Source: SIAJ01 sp036266155
GTDB lineage: Bacteria; Planctomycetota; Planctomycetia; Gemmatales; Gemmataceae
Direction of reading: 5' to 3'
DNA length: 5,278 nucleotides
NCBI GenBank assembly: GCA_036266155.1
Contig: DATANR010000186.1
Coordinates: 1 to 5,278, forward strand
A model generated the notes under the pieces. That model was given only the letters and a program-made list of their open reading frames with translations. It did no database searches and was not told the DNA's origin. Below, one piece after another: positions 1 through 5,277 of the stretch. The stretch's first letter is position 1, and the number at the start of each line of letters is the position of its first letter. The position numbers and the translations under genes are program-made.

Positions 1-33
1 CTGACGACTGACCCCTGATCACTGACCACTGAG
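1..33. repeat. Degenerate CTGA heptamer tract, cut by the left window edge
   Basis: Five consecutive 7-base steps each begin with CTGA (positions 1, 8, 15, 22 and 29), and only the last three bases of each unit vary. The orientation is that of the right-hand arm of the larger palindromes at 1015-1109 and 2105-2204, so a TCAG-type left arm may lie just outside the window. The tract ends eight bases before the tadC start codon. It is the most decayed of the three copies. Periodicity is seen directly; membership of the same family is inferred. Confidence 0.75.
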
Positions 34-40
34 AAGCACC

Positions 41-997
41 ATGACCCTCTTAATGGCTATCACCGCGATCGACGCCGTTCCGTTTGTTGTGTTTGCCGCG
101 ATCGTCGCCGGGGCCTGGTTCCTCATGGCGGCGTTATCCAAACGCAGCAACCGTGCGGAAGATCGACTTGAACGATTGGGCAAAGGGCAAACGTTCGCCG
201 ACGTCGACGTGCTCGACGCTCGGCGACAGCGCTTCGGCGGGCTCAAGGACGCGATCGCCCAGCTCGGCGGGGCGATGGAGGGACAGTCGGAGCTAGAGAA
301 GAACTCGCTGAAGCTCAAGCTCACGAATGCGGGCTTCCGCTCGGACGCGGCGCCGATGATTTACCAGGGGCTTCGCCTTTTGTGCATCGTGCTGTTCCTG
401 GTCCCGACGGCCGGCATCATGCTCTACCTGGCCGGGTTCTCGCAGAAAGCGTTGATGTACATCGTGATTCTGGGCGGCATCGGCTTCTACTTGCCGCAGG
501 TCGGCTTGTGGTTGATGGTCAGCAGCCGAAAGAAGCAGATCTTCTTGACGCTGCCCGACGCCCTCGACTTGTTGGTCGTCTGCGTCGAGTCGGGCCTCGG
601 TTTGGATGCTGCGTTGCGGAAGGTCACCGAGGAGATGAAGAAGCACGCCAAGATCATTTGCGAGGAGTTCGCGTTGGCGAACTTGCAATTGCAAATGGGT
701 AAATCGCGCCGCGATGTGTTGCACGACCTGGGTGTGCGAACGGGCGTGGACGATATGAAGGCGCTGGCGGCGATCCTGATTCAGGCCGACCGCTTCGGTT
801 CGAGCATCGCCCAGGCATTACGGGTGCAATCGGACTCGATGCGAGTCCGGCGCCGCCAGATTGCCGAGGAGAAGGCGGCGAAGACAGCTGTTCAGCTCAT
901 CTTCCCTCTTGTCCTGTTTATCTTTCCGGCAATCTTCGTGGTCTTGGTGGGGCCGGCGGCAATTCAGATTCAACGTGGGTTGTTGAAAGGTGGTTGA
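41..997 (+). CDS. tadC: TadC-type inner-membrane platform protein of the Tad pilus (T2SSF/GspF domain)
   Basis: A 318-residue integral membrane protein of the GspF/T2SSF family. In Tad systems TadB and TadC form the inner-membrane platform on which the TadA ATPase acts to assemble Flp pili. Hydrophobic segments lie at about residues 12-31, 110-131, 136-160 and 284-305. The T2SSF domain covers roughly 173-301, with the characteristic stretches LPDALDLLVVCVESGLGLDA (171-190), QADRFGSSIAQALRVQSD (248-265) and the closing FPLVLFIFPAIFVVLVGPA helix (288-306). The basic RVRRRQ run followed by AEEKAAK before the last helix favours TadC over TadB. Length is normal for the family. Start: ATG at 41 has only a weak GAG (31-33) upstream; an in-frame ATG at 53 is the alternative and changes only four residues. 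It is the first gene of the visible plus-strand series; tadA and tadB are expected upstream, outside the window. The family call is firm; the pilus role is established for the family, not shown here. Confidence 0.93.
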   Translation: MTLLMAITAIDAVPFVVFAAIVAGAWFLMAALSKRSNRAEDRLERLGKGQTFADVDVLDARRQRFGGLKDAIAQLGGAMEGQSELEKNSLKLKLTNAGFRSDAAPMIYQGLRLLCIVLFLVPTAGIMLYLAGFSQKALMYIVILGGIGFYLPQVGLWLMVSSRKKQIFLTLPDALDLLVVCVESGLGLDAALRKVTEEMKKHAKIICEEFALANLQLQMGKSRRDVLHDLGVRTGVDDMKALAAILIQADRFGSSIAQALRVQSDSMRVRRRQIAEEKAAKTAVQLIFPLVLFIFPAIFVVLVGPAAIQIQRGLLKGG

Positions 998-1014
998 TTC
1001 GGACGAATAGATAA

Positions 1015-1109
1015 CAGAGGTCAGAGGTCAGAAATCAGTAGTGAGAAGTCGGAAGCTGGAAGATAGCGGTCGATCTGATCTCTGACTTCTGTCCTCTGAC
1101 TTCTGACAC
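1015..1109. repeat. Partly decayed palindromic heptamer repeat between tadC and the lipoprotein gene
   Basis: The left side (1015-1062) carries TCAGAGG/TCAGAAA-like heptads that decay toward the centre. The right side (1075-1109) carries five CTGA-like heptads: CTGATCT, CTGACTT, CTGTCCT, CTGACTT, CTGACAC. Bases 1015-1038 can pair with 1082-1105, with 21 Watson-Crick pairs and one G-U pair out of 24; mismatches are at 1028/1092 and 1034/1086. The central 43 bases are not clearly paired. The element fills most of the 134-base gap and stops 12 bases before the Shine-Dalgarno of the next gene. It is a more diverged relative of the element at 2105-2204. Function unknown. Confidence 0.8.
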
Positions 1110-1121
1110 GCAGGTCTCCAC

Positions 1122-1127
1122 GGAGGG
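1122..1127 (+). promoter_or_regulatory. Strong Shine-Dalgarno of the OmpA-like lipoprotein gene
   Basis: GGAGGG ends four bases before the ATG at 1132. It is the best ribosome binding site in the window and fixes that start; tadC and the small-protein gene have only weak GAG-type sites. Confidence 0.8.
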
Positions 1128-1131
1128 AGCC

Positions 1132-1812
1132 ATGAACGGATTCATGACGAAGTTAATGGGCGGCGCGGTCCTGGCTAGCGGTATGCTGGCGGCCGGATGC
1201 CATCATGGTGACGGCTACTCCGGGCATGGCGACCCGTGCTGGCCGGACCGTTACGCGAACGAGTCGCGGGCGGCAGTCGTGGCAAACTTCCAGCCGCAGG
1301 TCGAGAACGGACAGATTCTCGATCAGACGATCTGGAACATGCATTTTGAATACGGCACCGACAAATTGAACGGCGCTGGAATGGACAAGCTGGACCAGCT
1401 GGCACGCCGCCGGCCGCATCCGGATCCGCGGCTCTTTATCCAAACGGCCCGCGACATCCCGTATGACCCGGCGAAGCCGGAAGATTACTCAAGCAAGCGG
1501 ACCGATCTCGACTCGAAGCGCATCGCGGCGGTGCAAAAGTACCTCTCGACGTCGCTTACTGGTCGGCCGGCGCCGTTCGACGTGCAGATCCACGATCCGT
1601 CCGTGCCGGGCATCGAGACGAATCCGGGCGTTGGCCCGCGCGTCTATGTGCCGAGCCCCGGTGAGCGGGCCAAGGGTGCAGGTGTGCCGCCGATCGGCGT
1701 CGGTGGCGCCGGTGGTGCAGCCGCGTCCCAGGCAGCGCCGGCTGGACCGGCAGCCCCGTCCAGCAGTGGATCAAGCGGGACTCCAAGTTCGTCGGGCCCA
1801 CCGAAGATGTAA
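1132..1812 (+). CDS. Lipoprotein with a degenerate OmpA-like domain and low-complexity tail
   Basis: A 226-residue predicted lipoprotein. The N-terminus has a basic residue, a hydrophobic core and a lipobox-like LAAGC ending at Cys23; Ala rather than Leu at -3 is acceptable but not ideal. Residues about 67-155 resemble the OmpA C-terminal (peptidoglycan-binding) fold: IWNMHFEYGTDKLNGAGMDK (67-86) looks like the first strand and helix, Asp108 in the segment FIQTARD (102-108) sits where OmpA has its ligand-binding Asp, and LDSKRIAAVQKYL (126-138) matches the LSxxRAxxVxxYL helix with Arg130 in the key position. Asp and Arg are about 22 residues apart, wider than the usual 15 or so, suggesting a short insertion. 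The last 50 or so residues are Gly/Ala/Pro/Ser rich and probably disordered. Its place between tadC and other Tad-associated genes suggests an envelope-anchoring role, by inference. The OmpA assignment is motif-level and moderate; an unrelated lipoprotein is possible. Confidence 0.85.
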   Translation: MNGFMTKLMGGAVLASGMLAAGCHHGDGYSGHGDPCWPDRYANESRAAVVANFQPQVENGQILDQTIWNMHFEYGTDKLNGAGMDKLDQLARRRPHPDPRLFIQTARDIPYDPAKPEDYSSKRTDLDSKRIAAVQKYLSTSLTGRPAPFDVQIHDPSVPGIETNPGVGPRVYVPSPGERAKGAGVPPIGVGGAGGAAASQAAPAGPAAPSSSGSSGTPSSSGPPKM

Positions 1813-1821
1813 CGAAGAAGA

Positions 1822-1855
1822 AACTCGGGGCGCGGGCTCGACCGCGCCCCGAGTT
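1822..1855 (+). terminator. Perfect 14-bp GC-rich hairpin after the lipoprotein gene
   Basis: AACTCGGGGCGCGG (1822-1835) is exactly complementary to CCGCGCCCCGAGTT (1842-1855) across a six-base loop. It starts nine bases after the stop codon and ends 20 bases before the next start codon. The following bases (CTGAACTATTG) lack a proper T tract, so it may be a weak or factor-dependent terminator, an mRNA 3'-end stabiliser, or an attenuator setting expression of the small gene downstream. The stem is seen directly; the role is inferred. Confidence 0.6.
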
Positions 1856-1875
1856 CTGAACTATTGTTGAGCACC

Positions 1876-2097
1876 ATGCGACGCGCATTTTCTCGAACGA
1901 CCTGGCTGCTGGCGGCTTTCCTGGCCGTCAGCCTTTCGCTTTTGATCCCGACTCCCGCGTTCGCGGGGGGCTATTGGACCGCCTTCACCAAATATTGGAG
2001 CGGCTTCGTTTCCAATGCGGATGGCGTCATCATCACCGTCCTGGTCGTCGGCGTCATTTCGTTGATCATCATCACGCGCGGCAAGTGGGCGAAGTAG
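1876..2097 (+). CDS. Small exported membrane protein (73 residues), function unknown
   Basis: I do not recognise this family. The N-terminus is a textbook signal peptide: an Arg-rich n-region (MRRAFSR), a hydrophobic core (about residues 9-23), and PTPAFA as a probable signal peptidase I site after residue 30. The mature part would be only about 43 residues: an aromatic stretch GGYWTAFTKYWSGFVSNADG (31-50), one strongly hydrophobic helix rich in Val/Ile (about 51-67) and a basic RGKWAK end. Predicted topology is outside N-terminus and inside basic C-terminus. The ATG at 1876 is chosen because the signal peptide begins there; TTG codons at 1864 and 1867 would only add four or three residues. 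Shine-Dalgarno is poor (GAG at 1869-1871). Codon use, with mostly G or C in third positions, matches its neighbours. It lacks the prepilin peptidase motif of Flp pilins. Context suggests an accessory or structural part of the Tad machine, as inference only. Confidence 0.8.
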   Translation: MRRAFSRTTWLLAAFLAVSLSLLIPTPAFAGGYWTAFTKYWSGFVSNADGVIITVLVVGVISLIIITRGKWAK

Positions 2098-2104
2098 CCA
2101 GAGA

Positions 2105-2204
2105 TCAGAAGACAGAAGTCAGAGGTCAGAAGTCAGTACGCATTTACTGACTTCTGACCTCTGACTTCTGACCTCTGACTTCTGACCTCTGACTTCTGAC
2201 CTCT
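2105..2204. repeat. Near-perfect palindromic heptamer repeat upstream of the ATPase gene
   Basis: The right arm from 2147 to 2202 is eight exact heptads alternating CTGACTT and CTGACCT, that is four copies of a 14-mer, followed by CT. The left arm 2105-2136 holds the reverse-complement heptads (TCAGAAG, ACAGAAG, TCAGAGG, TCAGAAG, TCAG). Bases 2105-2136 pair with 2147-2178 around the ten-base loop TACGCATTTA, with only two mismatches (2112/2171 and 2110/2173) in 32 bp. Three further right-arm heptads have no left partner. Because 7 is not a multiple of 3, the TGA within each unit stops all three plus-strand frames every 21 bases of the right arm. The tract starts seven bases after the small-protein stop codon and ends 58 bases before the ATPase start. 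Its high internal identity suggests recent expansion. Confidence 0.92.
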
Positions 2205-2262
2205 CGCTGTTGCGTGTTCTACACTTCGGTTGAACCGTCCCTGCCTCGAAGGCTTGACCCCC

Positions 2263-3609
2263 ATGATGCTGAAGTCGAACGGCTCCGCCTTTGATTTGGA
2301 TGCCACCGCCCCCGAAGCGCCGGCCCCACCGGAGTCGCTCAAGGAAGCCGGGCTGACGCTCGCGTTCCTCAACGACCTGATCCTCAAGGCCCTGTACCTC
2401 CGCGGCACCATGCTCGGCCGCGACATGGGGCAATTCCTCTGTTTGCCGTTCAAAGTCATCCGCGAAAGCCTCAAGTTCCTCAAGGACGAGAAAAACATCG
2501 AGGTCATGGGCGGCGACCTCGTCGGCGAGGTGAGCTATCGCTTCTCGCTGACTGACCTGGGCCGACGTCGAGCCCAGGAAGCGATGGATATGTGCGCCTA
2601 TTGTGGCCCGGCCCCGGTCCCGATTGAAGATTATGTCGAGCAAACCTATCGCCAGGCCGTCACCGGTATCCGCTGCACGCCGGAAAGCCTGTCGGCCCCG
2701 TTCTCGCATTTGGTCATGAAGGACGACATGTTCAATGCGCTCGGGCCGGCCATCGTGTCCGGCCGCAGCGTGTTCATCTACGGCCCGCCGGGCAACGGCA
2801 AGACGGCGATGGCCCGCTCGATCGGCGAGTTCATGAACCAGGCCGGCGGCGCGATCTTCGTTCCGCACGCGTTCCTGGCCGAAGGCAGCGTCATCACCGT
2901 CTTCGATCCCTCACTCCACCAGGTCGACGACAACGTCGACGCCAGCTTCATCGACCCGGATTCCAGCGTCAAACGCCTGCTGAACACAGGGGCGGTGGAC
3001 CCACGTTGGGTGCGCATCCGCCGGCCCGTCATCGTGACCGGCGGCGAATTGACTTTGGAGATGATGGACCTCAAGTACAACTCGGAATCGAAGTTCTACC
3101 AGGCCCCCATCCACTTCAAAGCGAATGGCGGTGTGTTCCTGATCGACGACTTCGGCCGGCAAATTGTATCGCCGAAGGAGCTGCTCAATCGCTGGATTCT
3201 GCCGCTTGAAGATCGCCACGACTTCCTCACCGTCGCTAGCGGCAAGAAGTTCCAGGTGCCGTTCGAACAGCTGATCATCTTCAGCACCAACCTTGACCCG
3301 AAGGACCTGGTCGACGACGCATTCCTGCGGCGTATTCGCCATAAAGTTCAAGTTCACGCGCCGACGCGCGACGTGTACGAGCGCATCTTCCACAACTACG
3401 GCCGCAAGCTGGGCATGACCTCCTGCCCTGAGGCGATCGACTATCTGTACGAGCGTTACTACTCCCGTGGCCGCAGCCCGCGGGCGTCCGACTGCAGGGA
3501 TTTGTTGGAAATCGTCCAGTCAATCTGTCGATACAGACGTCATCCCGTGCATTTGACGCGCGACCTGATCGCCGAGGCCGCCGCCAGCTTCATCGCGGAG
3601 TTCAACTAA
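2263..3609 (+). CDS. AAA+ ATPase with N-terminal winged-helix domain, Tad-locus associated
   Basis: A 448-residue P-loop ATPase, cytoplasmic, with no membrane segment. Residues about 30-110 form a winged-helix-like domain (from LTLAFLNDLILKALYLRG to SYRFSLTDLGRRRAQEAM), followed by GPAPVPIEDY, which I recall as typical of this family. The AAA+ core has Walker A GPPGNGKT (174-181), a long segment between the Walker motifs with the family stretch GGELTLEMMDLKYN (260-273), Walker B GGVFLIDDFGRQ (289-300), sensor 1 FSTNLDP (340-346), arginine-finger candidates in FLRRIRHK (354-361) and a sensor 2 region GRSPRASDCRDLLE (403-416). All nucleotide-handling motifs are intact, so it should be active. 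Start: ATG at 2263 follows a GAAGG (2248-2252) by ten bases; ATG at 2266 is equivalent, and a TTG at 2230 would add 11 unlikely residues. The family often sits near secretion or pilus genes (recalled, not searched). The substrate is unknown; a remodeller or regulator of the Tad system is inferred. Confidence 0.93.
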   Translation: MMLKSNGSAFDLDATAPEAPAPPESLKEAGLTLAFLNDLILKALYLRGTMLGRDMGQFLCLPFKVIRESLKFLKDEKNIEVMGGDLVGEVSYRFSLTDLGRRRAQEAMDMCAYCGPAPVPIEDYVEQTYRQAVTGIRCTPESLSAPFSHLVMKDDMFNALGPAIVSGRSVFIYGPPGNGKTAMARSIGEFMNQAGGAIFVPHAFLAEGSVITVFDPSLHQVDDNVDASFIDPDSSVKRLLNTGAVDPRWVRIRRPVIVTGGELTLEMMDLKYNSESKFYQAPIHFKANGGVFLIDDFGRQIVSPKELLNRWILPLEDRHDFLTVASGKKFQVPFEQLIIFSTNLDPKDLVDDAFLRRIRHKVQVHAPTRDVYERIFHNYGRKLGMTSCPEAIDYLYERYYSRGRSPRASDCRDLLEIVQSICRYRRHPVHLTRDLIAEAAASFIAEFN

Positions 3610-3613
3610 AGTG

Positions 3614-3644
3614 AAAGCCCACGGACGGACGTCCGCGGGCTTTT
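3614..3644 (+). terminator. Rho-independent terminator-like hairpin between the ATPase and TPR genes
   Basis: AAAGCCC (3614-3620) pairs with GGGCTTT (3637-3643) and CGGAC (3622-3626) pairs with GTCCG (3631-3635), with one A/C mismatch between the two blocks and a four-base GGAC loop. The right arm runs into TTTT (3641-3644). It begins five bases after the ATPase stop codon. The T tract directly touches the GGAG of the next gene, so there is no room for a separate promoter after it. Structure is seen; termination is inferred. Confidence 0.75.
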
Positions 3645-3648
3645 GGAG
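3645..3648 (+). promoter_or_regulatory. Shine-Dalgarno that decides the TPR gene start
   Basis: GGAG lies eight bases before the ATG at 3657 but only two bases before the ATG at 3651. The spacing favours 3657, which also gives a cleaner lipoprotein signal. The site sits immediately after the terminator-like hairpin. Confidence 0.65.
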
Positions 3649-3656
3649 AAATGACC

Positions 3657-4493
3657 ATGGACGGTCGCTGGAAACTGGCGCTCGCCAGCACAATGCTTGC
3701 CGGCCTGGTCGGCTGCACGACAACTCCCAAGCCCATGGTCGAGGCCCCGCCGCCCATACCGGCCGGAAAAAACTCCGTCTACGTTCCCGAACCGACTGAC
3801 GACAACGACAAGAAGGAAGGCCCGCTCGCCGCGAGCACGAAGCTGACTTTCGCCGCGAGCTGGGTCGACGCCGTCGCCACGGACCCGACCAAGCCTGCCG
3901 CGGAGCGTGAAAGGCTGCTCTCGCAATCCCGCCAGGTTTACCAGGAGGTCCTCGCCCAGGACCCGAAGAACATCGAAGCCTTGATCGGCATCGGCGAGAT
4001 GTACCAGGTCACTGGCGAAACCGACCGGATGAACGAGGTGTTGGTCCGTGCGACCAAGTTACATCCGGGCAACGCCAAGGTTTGGGCGTGGGTAGCCGTC
4101 AAGCGCAGTCAGGCCAAGGAATGGGACATGGCCTGCGACGCCTATGCTCGGGCCGTGAAGGTCGATCCGGAAAACCGGATGTATCGAATTCATATGGGCT
4201 TCACGCTGGCCCGCTCCGGGCGTTATGAAGAAGGCTACGAGTGCCTGAGCAAGTCGATGCGTGAATCGGAAGCCCACTACAACCTGGCCATGATGATGAT
4301 CCACAACGGCGACATGGCTCGCGCTCGCCAGGAATTGCAGATGTCCCTGCGCGTCGATCCGAACTTCAGCGCCGCCGGCGAGAAGCTGACGGCTCTGATC
4401 AACGGCCAACTCAAGTCGGATGCTCATTCCGATGTCCGCACTGTCGGCTACGAGGAAGTCGAGCCGGTGCGGCTCAATACACCGCGACGGTAG
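3657..4493 (+). CDS. Tetratricopeptide-repeat lipoprotein, TadD-like
   Basis: A 278-residue predicted outer-membrane lipoprotein. The signal peptide MDGRWKLALASTMLAGLVGC ends in a canonical LVGC lipobox with Cys20. A Pro-rich spacer follows (PMVEAPPPIPAGK). From about residue 83 to 237 there are tandem TPR units: a leading half repeat ending AQDPKN, full repeats at about 106-139 and 140-173 with the usual KLHPGN and KVDPEN ends, a short unit at about 174-202 missing the Pro/Asn end, and a last unit at about 204-237 ending RVDPNF. The C-terminus (about 238-278) is polar. TPR lipoproteins called TadD or pilotins are standard in Tad loci, where they help the outer-membrane secretin assemble; that role fits here by context and architecture. 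TPRs are too common for sequence alone to prove it. The gene follows the ATPase by 47 bases containing a terminator-like hairpin. The alternative start at 3651 adds two residues. Confidence 0.9.
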   Translation: MDGRWKLALASTMLAGLVGCTTTPKPMVEAPPPIPAGKNSVYVPEPTDDNDKKEGPLAASTKLTFAASWVDAVATDPTKPAAERERLLSQSRQVYQEVLAQDPKNIEALIGIGEMYQVTGETDRMNEVLVRATKLHPGNAKVWAWVAVKRSQAKEWDMACDAYARAVKVDPENRMYRIHMGFTLARSGRYEEGYECLSKSMRESEAHYNLAMMMIHNGDMARARQELQMSLRVDPNFSAAGEKLTALINGQLKSDAHSDVRTVGYEEVEPVRLNTPRR

Positions 4494-4520
4494 TCCTTCG
4501 TCGCCGCGACGCGGCGTCCG

Positions 4521-4556
4521 AAAATAGCTAGGGGCGCGACGATTGAGCCCGCCCCT
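4521..4556 (-). terminator. Possible terminator of the minus-strand sigma-factor gene
   Basis: On the minus strand, AGGGGCG (4556-4550) pairs with CGCCCCT (4536-4530) over a 13-base loop, followed by AGCTATTTT ending in a T4 at 4524-4521. It lies 22 bases beyond the sigma-factor stop codon in the convergent gap. The stem is only 7 bp and the T tract is offset, so this is a modest call. The same gap has a 6-bp GC hairpin at 4502-4516 that could end plus-strand transcripts but has no T tract. Confidence 0.4.
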
Positions 4557-4578
4557 TGGGAATCCGACCGCCAAAGAC

Positions 4579-5277
4579 TCATTCGTCGCCTTCGGCTTGT
4601 GCCTCGCGGATTCGGTCGGCAAGTTCCCGCATACCGGTCGCGAAGTCTCGCGAGGCGGTGACCCGCGAGCATCCCATCCGCTCCCGGTAGGCTTGCAGGT
4701 CGTCCGTACCCAGCGCGCACGCCAAGGCCAGTCGGCCTTCTGGGCCCAGCCGGAGCTGCACTCGTTCTACCAGTGCCATCGCTCGTTCGGCCTCGGCCGA
4801 CCGGCTGGCTCGCGGGTCCGCCAGGTCGCCGTCCGTGAAGACTGCGGGCACCGGCCGAACCCGTTGCCGGGCTGCCATCGTCCGAGCCATGTTCTTCAGG
4901 CATATTTGAATGAACGCGGTCGCCGCGCTTTCGTCCCGCAGCGGCCGGTTGTCCCACTTTCGGCACAGCCGGAGGATCACTTCCTGCATCAAATCGTCAG
5001 CCGTCGCGTCAAGTCCGAGTTCCCGCACCAGCTTTTCAGCCAGCGGTCGGTGCGCGTCCAGGGTAGCATAGAATCGAGCCAACACGTCATCGCTGCCTCT
5101 CCGCGGGGTCCGGCGTGTCTTCCAGTTGCTCAGCGCGGCCATTAGGTCGTCGATGACAATCTTCGGACTACTCCAACCCAGCCGCCGAAGGAGCCGGACG
5201 GCATCGCGCTCAGCGGTAGTCGGCTGGTGGGGGTACGACCGGACCTCGAAAGAGTCCACGCTATCGAACGTCTCCAT
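4579..5277 (-). CDS. Sigma-70/ECF-like RNA polymerase sigma factor, reaching the right edge
   Basis: A 232-residue protein with an ECF-type layout. Region 2 spans about 65-139: the helix PLAEKLVRELGLDATADDLM (78-97), then QEVILRLCRKW (98-108), which matches the conserved DLxQEVxLRLxR signature that contacts core polymerase, then AFIQICLKNMARTMAARQR (121-139), matching the AWLxxIxxNxxxDxxR promoter-melting helix. A linker (140-168) leads to a diverged region 4 at about 170-222, where LQAYRERMGCSRVTASRDFA (194-213) is the probable helix-turn-helix. About 60 extra residues precede region 2 (including SSPKIVIDDLMAALSNWKTR), unusual for a minimal ECF factor. The ATG at 5277 is one base from the edge, so neither a Shine-Dalgarno nor an upstream extension can be judged; the true start may lie outside. 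It is transcribed toward the tad genes, so it is in a separate transcription unit. No anti-sigma gene is visible. Family call is motif-based; the diverged region 4 lowers certainty slightly. Confidence 0.8.
   Translation of the reverse strand: METFDSVDSFEVRSYPHQPTTAERDAVRLLRRLGWSSPKIVIDDLMAALSNWKTRRTPRRGSDDVLARFYATLDAHRPLAEKLVRELGLDATADDLMQEVILRLCRKWDNRPLRDESAATAFIQICLKNMARTMAARQRVRPVPAVFTDGDLADPRASRSAEAERAMALVERVQLRLGPEGRLALACALGTDDLQAYRERMGCSRVTASRDFATGMRELADRIREAQAEGDE

Noticed and set aside
41..997. TadB identity for the first gene
   Set aside because: The RVRRRQIAEEKAAK segment and the single closing FPLVLFIFPAIFVVLVGPA helix fit TadC better; TadB would be expected just upstream.
983..1013. 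Promoter before the lipoprotein gene (TTGAAA at 983-988 with TAGATA at 1008-1013)
   Set aside because: The spacing is 19 bases and the -10 match is only three of six; it overlaps the tadC end and is not better than chance.
1876..2097. Flp-type pilin identity for the small protein
   Set aside because: There is no prepilin peptidase Gly-Xn-Glu-Tyr type site before the hydrophobic helix; instead it has a standard signal peptidase I signal.
2105..2204. CRISPR array
   Set aside because: The repeats are only 7 bp, directly abutting, with no unique spacers, and they form an inverted pair of arms.
2119..2868. Long minus-strand reading frame running from the ATPase gene into the heptamer repeat
   Set aside because: It is antisense to the well-supported ATPase, and its C-terminal SEVRSQ-like repeats are just the translation of the heptads, whose left arm and complement are stop-free in this frame.
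2911..3393. Minus-strand frame of 160 codons
   Set aside because: It lies wholly within the ATPase gene opposite its Walker B and sensor 1 region and is explained by GC-biased codon use.
4502..4516. Hairpin CGCCGC-GAC-GCGGCG as terminator of the TPR gene
   Set aside because: The stem is only 6 bp with a three-base loop and is followed by TCCGAAAAT with no T tract, so it was not listed as a feature.
4543..5145. Plus-strand reading frame of 200 codons
   Set aside because: It is antisense to the sigma-factor gene, whose region 2 signature is convincing; the plus-strand translation has no recognisable domain.
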